From Lineus longissimus (Eukaryota; Nemertea; Pilidiophora; Heteronemertea; Lineidae), in assembly GCF_910592395.1 (NCBI RefSeq), contig NC_088324.1:5112953-5176952 (forward strand): a stretch of DNA of 64,000 nt. Reading direction: 5' to 3'. This document shows, piece by piece, positions 44,576 to 56,400 of the stretch (position 1 is the first letter of the stretch; every line of letters begins with the position of its first letter). The position numbers and the translations under genes are program-made. The notes beneath the pieces were generated by a model. It made no database searches. It was not told the DNA's origin and was given only the letters and a program-made list of their open reading frames with translations.

Positions 44576-44613
44576 ATTTCAGCTGAGCGCCAGGCCCTTG
44601 GGCCTCTTGTTTA
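44576..44613 (-). repeat. Helentron 5' terminus
   Basis: The reverse complement reads AACAAGAGGCCCAAGGGCC followed by TGGCGCTCAGCTGAAAT, identical to 28422-28458. It contains a perfect 14-bp palindrome and GCTCAGCTGA, which is complementary to the 3' hairpin arm. Confidence 0.85.
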
Positions 44614-45300
44614 TAGAAAAAGTGCACAAAGGTCTTATATCGTTCGTAGTAGCTAATTTGATACATAAATCCTGGAGTATTTCAACTTTGAAAATTGATT
44701 TGGGGATGCTAATGACTTTGCTCTAATTTTGAGAAGAGAGGTGATTTTCGACCTTAGGTCAGCCCACTATACACAGTAAATTCCTTGGTTGTATGCAGCT
44801 CGGTGGTCTTGCCAAACTGTTAAAAGTGCACAAAACTCACAAATAATTTCAACAAATAAGTTGTATCAAATATTGGCTATGCAATTTAAGGCTCCATACG
44901 ATCTGGATCTGGACGCAATTTGATACTATTTTTGTCATGCTGTAATGAATTTTCCATTACCAATCGGCTCCATATTCTCCTTACTGTATTCAGCCAATGG
45001 GAAGCAATGTCGCTCATTTCCAGTGATGTGTAAAAATGGTGTCTCTTGGCAATGTAATGATTAACAGTACGCTTTTCTGTCTAAATCGCACCATCCCTGT
45101 AAAGCAGAAATATGGACTGTTTGAGATGCTTGAGATTTTTAAAATGCAAAGAACAACGGTTCGGACAGCTGTTGAATGCATAGAATATCTTGCAAAATAT
45201 CCTGACATTCACACTCTATCTCGAGATGAAGGCTGGGAACTGCAGCAAAATGGAAAATCTGTATTGTAAAGGTGTCCGCCAAGTTATGTGAGAAAATCCC
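44614..45300 (+). other. flank right of the Helentron, unassigned
   Basis: ORF 45036-45269 (77 aa) is open but has no family features. It may be an exon of the decayed gene that continues at 45301-47640. Confidence 0.3.
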
Positions 45301-47640
45301 TTGAGTTTGCATTTTACAGCGTATAACCCTGAATTAGACAGTTGCGAGGGTGTCATTGTGGTGCCAGGGGTGGTGACATGTGTTGAAATGGCCGATGACT
45401 CACGTGTTATAGTTATTGAACGAGACACAATGCAAATTATTAAAATCGTAATAGCCCCGAGGCAGTGGTTCATTTTGCAAAGTTGTCGGTCTGCATATTA
45501 CACGAATGACACTAACCTTTACTTGGTATTTAAGGATGCTATGTATTAAAATATTATAGTACGCAATTATGCGATGTCAGAACCGAACTTGTATATTGTG
45601 TAAAAAAAAAACAAAGCGTGTGTCTATAGAGAAAAGGCATGGCATCATTTAATGTGGAAAGGGCAAGTTTGTTTTCATTTAGTTGTCCGACATGTCATAT
45701 TATCAGGTGTGCAGAGAGTATAATACAGGGTGTTTTTTTTTCCAGCGAAAACCTGTAAAAATGTTCAAGAAGTTATGTTATGCAGATGCAGTGTCTGGAA
45801 AAGACGCTAGCGTTGGTGAGTTGATTTTAAAAGCCATTAACCACACAGGAAGATGCAATCATGAATTTCATGGGTGTTAACCCTATGTTGACTCTGTACA
45901 TATGGCCCCCCACACGCACAGGCAATCGATTTTCGATCCACATGGAGCATACTCTTCACTGTCAGGTTTAATGTTGAATAATGTATGCGTCACTAATCCA
46001 AATTACGAAGCACTGCTTGAAAAAACCCCAACATGTTACGTTTTTTGCGTTATTCAGACCGGTCATGAAGTAACAGGTGTCATAATTCTTTTTATTTGAC
46101 AGTCATCATAGATTCAGAGGACGAATTTACGGATGCGACGCCTTGGGTAACGGTTAAACGAAAAAGGAAAAGGACATCTCGTAAGTCTCATCATACCGCT
46201 ATTATTCTGCATATGTGCCACAGCTAGTAACCACAATACGTTTATTTTTTATAATAATAATTGTAACTACTGTTTAACGTTCTATATTCAACATTACAGG
46301 TTTGGCTCTTAACAAGAAGAAACGAAAATCGACACTAGAACACCCGCTACCCACAGCCCAGACGCCAAAACTACCTGTAGTGTCAGGTCCAACAGGGAGA
46401 GGCCTACAGAAAAAAACAAACAAACAAGGTAGGTTTACTAAAACAGTATTTATATATATATACATGTATATATATAGGCTTTAAGAACCGCACATACAGT
46501 AGAAAAAATAAGACATCCATGTATTTTGATATCTAAAAAAAAAAAAAATTTCACTGGATCTCTGTGAACACATGTTTGATTGAAAGTTTATTTTATAATA
46601 ATCACTGTTCAATCACACGAATCTGATTTACAGTTGCATACCCTCCATGCTTTCAGAAACATTGAAAACACAGATGTGCAGTTCTACAAAAAAAAGAAAC
46701 TCGTCACATACACTTCCAGCGTCGACTACGGCCGCAGCCGCAGGGCACCCACCACCACCTACCCCTAGTGGTAAGACAGACGACGACGACACCCAAATGC
46801 AAGGTATGTATATTTCATGAAGATGATGATAATAATGATAATAATAATAATAATAAAACACTATTAATGGACATGTATTGTGCGTGTGCATGTTGATGCA
46901 ATAGCAATGTTCTAGAGCCTGGATCAATGAAGTTCCTTCATGTATGTAAATTAACCAACACATTTCCCTCTTTTCATATAGGTTCTCAAACCGCCGTGGA
47001 CCGTCTGATGGGTGTTGTGAACACTATACTAAATGAGAGGGCATCGAAGGGGCGGTTTGGACTACCAACTGCAATGCATGAACCACATGAGTATGATAAG
47101 GTTGTTCAACAAATCAACCCTTTCCTTAGAGCAAATGATAATAATAATATTGAGGACGATGTGCAAAAATGTGAGGGGGAGTCAGAACAGGTATTACATT
47201 CTGTGCAGAGCACTTCTTCCTCTTCTTCTTCCACGTCTAAAGGTGCTAATGCAGAGGACGTAATTATAATTCCCGACTCCCCCTCTGAGGAACGCATCGC
47301 CCCTTCACAAATTCCGGGGTCGTATACACGTATTGATGCCGTTGCTGCGGTTGTTCCAGCCGATGCAGACCCTTATGATATAGACGCTCGTCTATATTTT
47401 CCTCTTACACCTCCTGGAGTGCCAGGTGCAGTGCCGTTGCAAGATGGTGAAGGGGCTTTACCTGGGTTACTTAGCCCGTCTACATCGGCTAAGGAACCGC
47501 AGCAGCAGCAACGGCAGGAACCGCAGCTAGACGCAAACGAGTATTGCGTGCCACCTGTTAACCCTATCGAGGGTTTACCTGTGACCCATGATACCTCAGA
47601 TTATCCTGATCTAATGGACTTGCTATCCTGTGATATGGTC
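45301..47640 (+). pseudogene. decayed multi-exon gene upstream of the Polinton polymerase, with a DPHG peptidase-like piece
   Basis: Coding pieces: 45301-45549, 45683-45877, stop TAA at 45878, then the same frame from 45902 with SIFDPHGAYSSLSGLML, similar in form to the His region of OTU/C76-like peptidases. From there introns fit in phase 1: exons to 46076, 46109-46176 (IIDSEDEFTDATPWVTVKRKRKRTS), 46303-46426, 46657-46770 or 46802, and 46982-47640. The last exon is Ser/Pro/Gln-rich with acidic stretches. I do not recognise the family. The position suggests the N-terminal part of a Polinton polymerase polyprotein or a neighbouring Polinton gene. Exon ends are inferred from splice signals only. 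Confidence 0.4.
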
Positions 47641-48185
47641 TTTTTATGGTGGCTTTTCATCTCAAATTAAGTTTAATAATTTATTTCAATTTTTATGAAG
47701 AATTCCCATTTCTCACTTTAGTTGTCCTACAAACTCTGAATTAGGGAAGTCCCTTAGGATTAAATACGCCCAGAGCTGTTGCGCTTGTTAACCATTGTTT
47801 TTATGTTAGTTTGCTTAGCATTTAGGCGACAACCCATTCATGGTTAAGAGACATCCTTTATTCTGGGATTATCGCTATGTGGACAAATCACCCTGTAATC
47901 TGTGCCACCTTTGTCTTATAATTAATTGGTAAGCCATCTGTCCTAGCTTGTTGTTGTAATTATGTCATTAAGTTTTCTGTGTTGTTAGAAACCAATTTTC
48001 TTGGTGAATCTATATTTTATGTGTGGTCATTCAGGTCCTGGACTCCAGCCTGAGAAGAACACTACCGGTTTTGGACTTCCAAACTGTGAAACTGTGTGAC
48101 CTATGATTGTGTAGATGTGTATATGGTGAAGGAACAATATAGTTTAGTAAGTTATTCATGTCTTCAAGTTTTATTTGAACTCTGA
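47641..48185. other. 545-bp non-coding block, possible intron or solo LTR
   Basis: Coding text stops near 47640 and resumes near 48187. The block contains AATAAA-free AT-rich sequence and ends CTCTGACCA before GCTAGTACC. I could not define a target duplication, so intron and solo LTR both remain possible. Confidence 0.3.
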
Positions 48186-48878
48186 CCAGCTAGTACCCCC
48201 ACCCGAACCAGCAACATAATAGTATCGTGTGACACAGGTGAACACACCTCACAGACAGTATCACCGCCAACGCTATCAACCCCTACATTTTCTGTTGCTG
48301 ATGAAAAGGAATTGGACAGGAAAATAGTTGAACAGCTTTAGAATTGTATGAAGCTGTTTGATTATCTTGCGAATGGACAGTTGGGACTTGAGACGGTCCA
48401 GAGCAGGCAAAACATCGATGATGTTGGCCTTCAAACGGCTCTCGAAACATTGCCTGAACCGGAGCGATCTAATATAGAGGTTCTTCACACCTCTCAAGTC
48501 GCAACGACTTCAGACGCTTACGTGTGCCCTTTGTACAAAACACCTAAGCGGAAAATTCCTTTTCGTCAGCAGAAAAAAGAAAAAGAAGTACAACCGAAGG
48601 TGATCGCCCGATTCTAAGGAGTCTTTTATCTGAGGGCAATATAGCGGAGCCTTCGGGTGTTGGAGCTCGTTACGCTCCAGGGAATACTGTCAATAGACAG
48701 TATCCTTTAAAAGTTCCCGATTCCTCGGAGCGTAACGTCGCGTCACACCAGTCTTTTTTAGATTTAGGCGGTCACAACGAAATAGGCCCCTGATGGTGTA
48801 GCATTCTGGCGGTAACAGACGTCTGGCACAAAATACTCGTATTGCTGAAGCCAACGGTGACGATGGGGGTGACAATGT

Positions 48879-48909
<31 letters not shown>

Positions 48910-49346
48910 AATGATGATGATGACGATGACTGTGATAACACTAGTGATGATGAGTTTGACTCTGACACTGATGAGGCTCGCGAACACATACAACCTGTTT
49001 TTCAGGTAGTGTCAACAGGTGAAAAATACATTCCAAAATATCGACAGAATGGAATTGAAATGGATATTAAAGTTGATGGCTTACAAAAAAGTTCATCGTA
49101 CAATGATGTCTTATTTCACCTGTCAAATGCCTTTTCGGAACTTTTGGCCACCCTCATGAAGAACGCAGAGTCTCAAGACAGGGTCAGACTTATCATTTCG
49201 GGTGATGGTTTGAAACATATAAGTATCCCTTTCATAGCTCCCGATCTGATGACCGTGGAGAGGGTTAGAAACAATTAGAAACAATGACACCCTCTGCTTG
49301 GCCCGTGCAATCGTAACGGCAAGAGCCCACACTCTAAAAGATCCTA
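48186..49346 (+). pseudogene. Polinton/Maverick DNA polymerase B, N-terminal region (frameshifted)
   Basis: Frame 1 runs 48187-48617 with a TAG at 48339-48341. Frame 2 covers 48600-48790 (SEGNIAEPSGVGARYAPGNT). Frame 3 runs 48795-49278 with an Asp-rich stretch from (GAT)n at 48880-48935, then GEKYIPKYRQNGIEMDIKVDG, FSELLATLMKNAE and DRVRLIISGDGL-HISIPFIAPDLMTVERV, a signature of the N-terminal part of protein-primed polymerases in animal Polintons. At 49264-49283 the bases TTAGAAACAA occur twice in tandem; this duplication moves the frame, and NNDTLCLARAIVTARAH continues in the next one. Compared with the family, some residues between VERV and NNDTLC seem to be missing. Confidence 0.7.
48880..48950 (+). 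repeat. (GAT)n microsatellite encoding poly-Asp
   Basis: About 18 GAT/AAT/GAC triplets in the frame of the polymerase N-terminal region. Confidence 0.9.
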
Positions 49347-50593
49347 ATTATTCGTCTATCCGAAAAGGGTATGATAAACATCAACTCCGTTTAGCGTCCG
49401 AGCTTCATGAAGAAGCGGGTGTGCCCAAACGGAAATGTGGTATTCCACAGGTGCGCCTATTTCAAAAACACTTGGTGCCCGATTTTCAGTTAGTTGTATT
49501 TTCCACGCTTTTTATGGACGGCATATGCTTTAAAGGGCCACCCGCGAAGCATCGTTTGAATATCTATCATTGTGGCGACCATTACGCCCCTATAACAACG
49601 ATGACAGGGTTTTTGGAGAAAGCCTATTTTTGTACGCATTGTGATACTGGATATCAGAACTATAAAGCGCATATATGCGATCGAACCTGTGCTTGTTGCA
49701 AAAGTGATATGGTTTGTCCTATTGACAAATGGAAGAATTGCATGGGGTGCATGCGTGTTTTTAAAAGCGATCAGTGTTACGATAGACATCTCGTCAAAAA
49801 TGCCCACGAACGCAGCGTGTGTGATATTTTTAAAAAATGCAAAACATGTGCAAAGTCTTATGACGCACGTGTAAAGCATATTTGCTACAATTCATATTGT
49901 CGTACTTGCGAAGACCACAGGCCTTTCTCACACGATTGTTACATTAAAAAAATCGTGAGAAAGGAACCAGAGCCTGGCGATCCTATAAGTAACATGAATT
50001 TTGTATTTTATGATTTTGAATCTACGCAGGAGAGGGTATTGTGCAATGGTTCAAAGGAGCACGTGCCCAATCTGTGTGTTGCACAGCGTTGCTGTTATCA
50101 TTGTGACGATGAAGAAAGCGTTGAAAATGACGGAGACACACAGTGTATTTTGTGTCGAGAGAGGCGTGAAGAATGCGTCTTCAAGGGGGTGGACACGGTG
50201 TCTGAGTTTTGTAAATGGCTATTCAGTGGTGACAATAGGGGGCGGGTGGCAATTGCTCACAACAGCAGAGGGTATGATGCTTTTTTCATCATCCAGTATC
50301 TTCACAGCGTTAGTATAAAACCCACAAACGTTATACAGGTAGGCTTGAAATATCTTTCATTCGAAGCATGCGGTGTAAAATTTCTTGATTCGCTGAGTTA
50401 TCTGACTATGCCACTGAGTTCATTGCCGAAAACATTCAATCTGAAAGAATGTCGAAAAGGCTGGTTCCCACACCATTTCAATACAAAAGATAATCAAAAT
50501 TATGTCGGTGAGATACCTCCCATGGAGTACTTCGATCCCAATAGTATGTCTTCTGAAGGAAGACAGGAATTTATGACCTGGTATATGGGGCAG
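49284..50593 (+). pseudogene. Polinton/Maverick protein-primed DNA polymerase B, exonuclease part (copy 1)
   Basis: Reads NNDTLCLARAIV, then Cys-rich fingers (CTHCDTGYQNYKAHICDRTCACC, described in pieces), and a 3'-5' exonuclease with FVFYDFEST (first Asp/Glu), IAHNSRGYDAFFIIQYL and LKFLDSLSYLTMPLSSLPKTF-like text. It ends at EFMTWYMGQR where a SINE and an LTR follow. The polymerase active-site part comes 10 kb later, at 60752. The same DNA from 49346 onward is repeated at 51243. Confidence 0.88.
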
Positions 50594-51242
50594 CGGAAGC
50601 GCAGTGGAAGATGTAGTGTCTTTCCTGCCGAAGACAGGTTGGCTTGAGCGTTTCGCGGCTGAGGTGGAAATAGGCCCAAGAAACCTCAACAAGTGACGCT
50701 TTCGCCGTTTTGTTTTTCTCGAAACCGGTGCGGTTTCTGAGTGTCCAACCCTGTTTGCGGGTTTTGTTGGCGCACCAAGCGCGCCTAACTATAGCATTTG
50801 CGTGGACAATCATGTGATGTAAGTATAGATGCCATAGCAAGCATCTTTTTAGTGTTCTGATCAAAGTGGATCAGGTATTTTGGGTGCTAACTGCCACGCC
50901 TCCTCCACCCCGGGCAGATTTTCCCGCTATCTTGGTCACGTGACCCTTTGTTCTCTTTAAAGTAAAAATAAGTCCCTTTCTGCCTTGTCTAAAGACATAA
51001 GATGTATGTTAAGATGTTGAGAAGACAGTTCTGTAGTTCCTGGGACCAACTTGCTGTTCCCAGTGGTTAATTTAAGCATTTGCAGTGGCTGTATAGTGCT
51101 GCCACCTGCTGTCCGTCTATGGAACTGAATGTCCTGTCCTGCTTGTCCTGCTTTACAGTAGTGTCACAACCTTGTCTTCCATGTGGATGTTTTTAGAGAA
51201 GTTTTCCTAGTTTGTTTTGGTAACTTTGATGATATGTATGAC
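49346..51242 (+). repeat. 1,897-bp tandem duplication, first copy
   Basis: 49346-51242 and 51243-53139 are near-identical (I count about seven base differences by eye, roughly 0.4%). The unit covers polymerase sequence, a SINE stub and the first 631 bp of an LTR. The break joins TATGACAAT in the LTR to TATTCGTCTATCC in the polymerase, with AAT shared at the three relevant sites. Confidence 0.93.
50612..51242 (+). repeat. partial BEL LTR in the first duplicate
   Basis: Identical in layout to 52509-53139, the first two thirds of the full LTR at 52509-53419. It starts TGTAGTGTCTTTCCTGCCG and is cut by the duplication junction. Confidence 0.9.
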
Positions 51243-52490
51243 AATTATTCGTCTATCCGAAAAGGGTATGATAAACATCAACTCCGTTTAGCGTCCGAGC
51301 TTCATGAAGAAGCGGGTGTGCCCAAACGGAAATGTGGTATTCCACAGGTGCGCCTATTTCAAAAACACTTGGTGCCCGATTTTCAGTTAGTTGTATTTTC
51401 CACGCTTTTTATGGACGGCATATGCTTTAAAGGGCCACCCGCGAAGCATCGTTTGAATATCTATCATTGTGGCGACCATTACGCCCCTATAACAACGATG
51501 ACAGGGTTTTTGGAGAAAGCCTATTTTTGTACGCATTGTGATACTGGATATCAGAACTATAAAGCGCATATATGCGATCGAACCTGTGCTTGTTGCAAAA
51601 GTGATATGGTTTGTCCTATTGACAAATGGAAGAATTGCATGGGGTGCATGCGTGATTTTAAAAGCGATCAGTGTTACGATAGACATCTCGTCAAAAATGC
51701 CCACGAACGCAGCGTGTGTGATATTTTTAAAAAATGCAAAACATGTGCAAAGTCTTATGACGCACGTGTAAAGCATATTTGCTACAATTCATATTGTCGT
51801 ACTTGCGAAGACCACAGGCCTTTCTCACACGATTGTTACATTAAAAAAATCGTGAGAAAGGAACCGGTGCCTGGCGATCCTATAAGTAACATGAATTTTG
51901 TATTTTATGATTTTGAATCTACGCAGGAGAGGGTATTGTGCAATGGTTCAAAGGAGCACGTGCCCAATCTGTGTGTTGCACAGCGTTGCTGTTATCATTG
52001 TGGCGATGAAGAAAGCGTTGAAAATGACGGAGACACACAGTGTATTTTGTGTCGAGAGAGGCGTGAAGAATGCGTCTTCAAGGGGGTGGACACGGTGTCT
52101 GAGTTTTGTAAATGGCTATTCAGTGGTGACAATAGGGGGCGGGTGGCAATTGCTCACAACAGCAGAGGGTATGATGCTTTTTTCATCATCCAGTATCTTC
52201 ACAGCGTTAGTATAAAACCCACAAACGTTATACAGGTAGGCTTGAAATATCTTTCATTCGAAGCATGCGGTGTAAAATTTCTTGATTCGCTGAGTTATCT
52301 GACTATGCCACTGAGTTCATTGCCGAAAACATTCAATCTGAAAGAATGTCGAAAAGGCTGGTTCCCACACCATTTCAATACAAAAGATAATCAAAATTAT
52401 GTCGGTGAGATACCTCCCATGGAGTACTTCGACCCCAATAGTATGTCTTCTGAAGGAAGACAGGAATTTATGACCTGGTATATGGGGCAG
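51243..52490 (+). pseudogene. Polinton DNA polymerase B exonuclease part (copy 2)
   Basis: Second copy of the polymerase segment from NYSSIRKGYDKH to EFMTWYMGQR. It lacks the polymerase N-terminus because the duplication began inside the gene; the apparent start at 51183 reads LTR sequence. This copy lies next to the complete LTR element. It differs from copy 1 at a few residues (V to D in CMRxFKSD; E to V in EPxPGDP; D to G in CxDEES). Confidence 0.88.
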
Positions 52491-52508
52491 CGGAAGCGCA
52501 GTGGAAGA

Positions 52509-53250
52509 TGTAGTGTCTTTCCTGCCGAAGACAGGTTGGCTTGAGCGTTTCGCGGCTGAGGTGGAAATAGGCCCAAGAAACCTCAACAAGTGACGCTTTC
52601 GCCGTTTTGTTTTTCTCGAAACCGGTGCGGTTTCTGAGTGTCCAACCCTGTTTGCGGGTTTTGTTGGCGCACCAAGCGCGCCTAACTATAGCATTTGCGT
52701 GGACAATCATGTGATGTAAGTATAGATGCCATAGCAAGCATCTTTTTAGTGTTCTGATCAAAGTGGATCAGGTATTTTGGGTGCTTACTGCCACGCCTCC
52801 TCCACCCCGGGCAGATTTTCCCGCTATCTTGGTCACGTGACCCTTTGTTCTCTTTAAAGTAAAAATAAGTCCCTTTCTGCCTTGTCTAAAGACATAAGAT
52901 GTATGTTAAGATGTTGAGAAGACAGTTCTGTAGTTCCTGGGACCAACTTGCTGTTCCCAGTGGTTAATTTAAGCATTTGCAGTGGCTGTATAGTGCTGCC
53001 ACCTGCTGTCCGTCTATGGAACTGAATGTCCTGTCCTGCTTGTCCTGCTTTACAGTAGTGTCACAACCTTGTCTTCCATGTGGATGTTTTTAGAGAAGTT
53101 TTCCTAGTTTGTTTCGGTAACTTTGATGATATGTATGACAATATTACTGGCCCTTTTGTTAGGTCAAGTGGATCTCCTGGCCCTGTTTTGATAGTTGTAT
53201 TATTTGACTAGTGTTAAGACATTGTTTGTCGCTTGTTTTTACAGTTGAAC

Positions 53251-53305
<55 letters not shown>

Positions 53306-53419
53306 TTCATCGTTGTGTTCGTCATCAAGTTTGTACGAATAAAGATCAAAGGAAGAAGTCGGATAGTTTCTACACTATTATTCACGCAAATTGCACTGGG
53401 GTTGAAGACCCCCACTACA
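52509..53419 (+). repeat. 5' LTR (911 bp)
   Basis: TG...CA ends. It contains a (CAT)n tract at about 53250-53306; ORFs with poly-His here are products of that tract. The gag ATG follows at 53468, 48 bp after the LTR. Confidence 0.93.
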
Positions 53420-53467
53420 GTTCAAATCACATCATTGGTATGTGATAACTCAAACAACTGATTCGTC

Positions 53468-56400
53468 ATGGCTTCAGGTTATGAGGATCGTCTGGCAGTG
53501 TTGGCCGAGGCAGCTGCCATGAAGACTCGGTTAAATGAAGAACTAGAAAGTACACGAAGGAACATTGAATCATTAGAAAAAGAAATTACGCAACGTTTGA
53601 TTACGTGTAGTCCGATATTGCATATATCGTCAGTAGATTCCACTTCATCAACTGCTTCAGCGGAGCTCACCACACAGTTTGAGCAGGTTGTCAAAGCCAT
53701 GGACCGAATGGCTGTGAAGGCATCGTTGCCAGATCTTGATGTGGTAAAGTTTTCTGGTGACCCAGCTGAATACCACAGGTTTCTAAATCGCTACAACCAA
53801 TTAGTGGGGTCCCAGAACCTAACAAGTTCACAAAAGATGGCTCACCTAATGCAATTTGTTGAGGGAAAGGCCAAGAGGGCGATTGCTAGTTTCGACGGAG
53901 TAGAAGGTGGCCTGCAAAGGGCACTCGAGATCTTACAGAGACGCTTCGGAGAACCACATCTAGTAACTGAAGCATGTGTAGGATCGATTATAAATCGCCC
54001 AAACATAGCCATAACTGATACCCAAGCCCTGTGCGAATATGCTGACAAGGGCAGAGCCGTATATGAAACACTGAAGTCCCTCAATGCACTGGGTGAGATG
54101 AACAGTGCCAACTTGGCACACATGGCCAGAAAATTGCCAGTTCCCCTCCAGGTGAGGTGGAGGGAACAGGCACAAAGGTTGAGGTCGACAGGCACGTCCC
54201 CTCAGTTAGAACAGTTAGTGATGTTCATTGAAAGATCGGCTGACGTAGCTAGTGATCCTGTTTTTGGCAAGATCGGTGAAACACACCATCCTAAGAAGAA
54301 GACAACTGGTTCCTACTCCACCGCAGTAGTCAGGACTGACACCAGTCAGGTGAAGGCTGGTTGGACGGCGTCAGGAGGAGCTGGTAGTGGTAATGGTAAA
54401 TCGAAGATGCAATGCTGTGTGTGTGGAGGTGCACACACAGTAGCCACTTGCGAAGAGTTCAAGAACAAACCGCTCAAGGAACGAATGGCAACTGTCCGAA
54501 GTCAAAGACTTTGTTTTAACTGTTTGAATAAAGGCCATGCGGTACAGAAATGTGCAGTGAAGGTGAAATGTGCAGTGTGCAGTCAGAAACACGCTACACT
54601 GTTGCATCGTTTTACAAACAGCAATGAGACGGGGCCTGACAAGAAGGAAGAACCTAAAGAGACATCATCTGAGCGAGTTGGTTATTTCACTCTCACTAGT
54701 AGGCCCGGTGTGGCTTTGCAGGTAGTCCCGATTAGAGTACGCGGGGGCGATACCCCCCTTACCACCTATGCCCTTCTTGACTCAGGTAGTCAAGAAACTT
54801 TCATAAGTCAGTCTCTAGCCACTCGACTGAAGCTACCTGTCGCTGGGCAAGAAACGTTGATGGTGACGACCATGGCAGGTGAGAGCACGTTAAATGTGGC
54901 CTCGGCAAACATCCAAATCGAAGCAGTGGTCAAGCCCATGAGATCAGTGAATGTCCGCACCAAGGTTGTGGAAAATCTTGACATTCATAGTACCTACGTT
55001 ACAGACATCACCAAGTGGCCTCATTTGCAGGGAATACAAATTCCCGATGTAGATGTAAGAGACGTGTCTGTACTGATAGGTACCAACGTACCTGAAGTTC
55101 AGCTCCATCTCGAAACTCGCATAGGCAAGCCTGGCGAGCCGTTTGCAGCACGTATTATCCTGGGCTGGTCGATTTTTGGTCCTATCAGTGGCAATAACAG
55201 TGACACCGAAGGTCGAGACGTGAAAGGAGCCCGAGCGAACTTTCTCAAATACAGCAACGATCCAATCGAAACCACGCTACTCCGTCAGTTTCTAGAGTTG
55301 GATGGTCTTGGCGTTTCTGACAAGAAGGGAATGTCAATCGAGGACAAGAAGGCTTTGAAGACATTGGAGGACACAACCAAACGGGTAAATGATCGATATG
55401 AGGTCGGAATGCTTTGGAAAAGTCCAAGCTTCTTTTGGGAAGCTGAAGAAAACTGGCCCATGACCGTAGTGCCAGCTTTATCAGAGGACAATGCAGAGCT
55501 GATTAAGGAGAAAGTTAACGTGAACGTTACTAATACCCAGCCAAACAAAGAGAAGACTGGTATTGACAAGATAATCAATGAGAGCAAGTCATGGTCGGAA
55601 CTGATAGACAAGATAGCCTGGTTGACAACCATGGGGATGATCGGCCCTGTTACCGAGAATCCGACGGAGAAAGAGAGGGAGGCTGCAGTCGTGTGTTTGG
55701 TGAAAATAGCACAGGAGGAATGTTTCAAACAAGAGATTGCACTGTTGGAGAAAGGGAAAAACGTCCCCGCTGGGAGCCAGATAGCAGATTTGCGTCCGAT
55801 ATTGGCAGACGGTGTCCTCAGAGTGGGAGGAAGGCTCGAAAATGCTCCAACGCTATCAGCAGACGAGAAACATCCCATCATTCTGCCCAGTGGTCATGTC
55901 AGTTGGTTGATCATGGAAGAGACTCATAAGAAAGCGGACCATGCTGGGCGAGAACAGACGCTAGCCATCACCAGACGCAGATTCTGGATATTGGGAGGAC
56001 GACGTATAGCCAAGAAGACAGTCAGGGAGTGTTTCGAATGTAGAAAGCAGAATGTACAGCCAATGCAACAAGTTATGGCCCATTTACCAGCCTGCCGATT
56101 GATGCCGTATAGGCCGAGCTTTACCTATACAGAAGTCGATCTGTGGGGACCAATGGAGATTAAACGGGGTCGCAGCCTAGTGAAACGTTGGGGATGCCTA
56201 TTTACATGCTTGACTACACGAGCTGTTTTTCTTGAGGTGGTGCCATCGTTGAGCACAGACGATTTCATCTTAGTCCTGAGGATTTTCATCAGTAGAAGAG
56301 GTCCCCCAGAAGCCATATTTTGCGATTCAGGAAGCAACTTCACTGGTTGTGAACGACAGCTGCGAGAAGCTCTACAAGACTGGAATACACAGGCAATAGA

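Larger units (their letters stand above)
23074..44613 (-). mobile_element. giant Helentron (Helitron2-like), interrupted by a same-family insert
   Basis: The ends are recognised because the same two ends bound a second element in opposite orientation at 28422-33458. Read on the minus strand, this one begins at 44613 with AACAAGAGGCCCAAGGGCC (containing the palindrome AGGCCCAAGGGCCT) and ends at 23074 with the stem-loop GCTGAC-TTTC-GTCAGC followed by TGAGCTAAAAAA, a Helitron-style 3' hairpin. About 150 bp of the 3' end match the other element. Without the insert it is about 16.5 kb. The genes inside (cysteine peptidase, Rep-helicase-endonuclease, RPA) all lie on the plus strand, opposite to the end-defined orientation. 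Helentrons are known to encode these extra domains. No target duplication is expected or seen. Confidence 0.8.

Noticed and set aside
28422-44613. single TIR transposon bounded by the two AACAAGAGGCCC ends
   Set aside because: Same reason: it would place the peptidase outside and Rep inside one element although they form one frame across the insert.
47641-48185. solo LTR
   Set aside because: No TG...CA ends with matching target duplication could be fixed; kept only as an unassigned block.
48690-48993. minus-strand Ser-rich and Ile-rich ORFs
   Set aside because: Antisense readings of the (GAT)n tract.
49490-49879. minus-strand 129-aa ORF (and its twin at 51387-51776)
   Set aside because: Antisense of the Polinton polymerase exonuclease region; no features of its own.
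53233-53445. ORF with a long poly-His tract (also 60364-60648)
   Set aside because: Product of the (CAT)n microsatellite in the LTRs, not a gene.
55285-55881. minus-strand 198-aa ORF
   Set aside because: Antisense of the BEL polyprotein.
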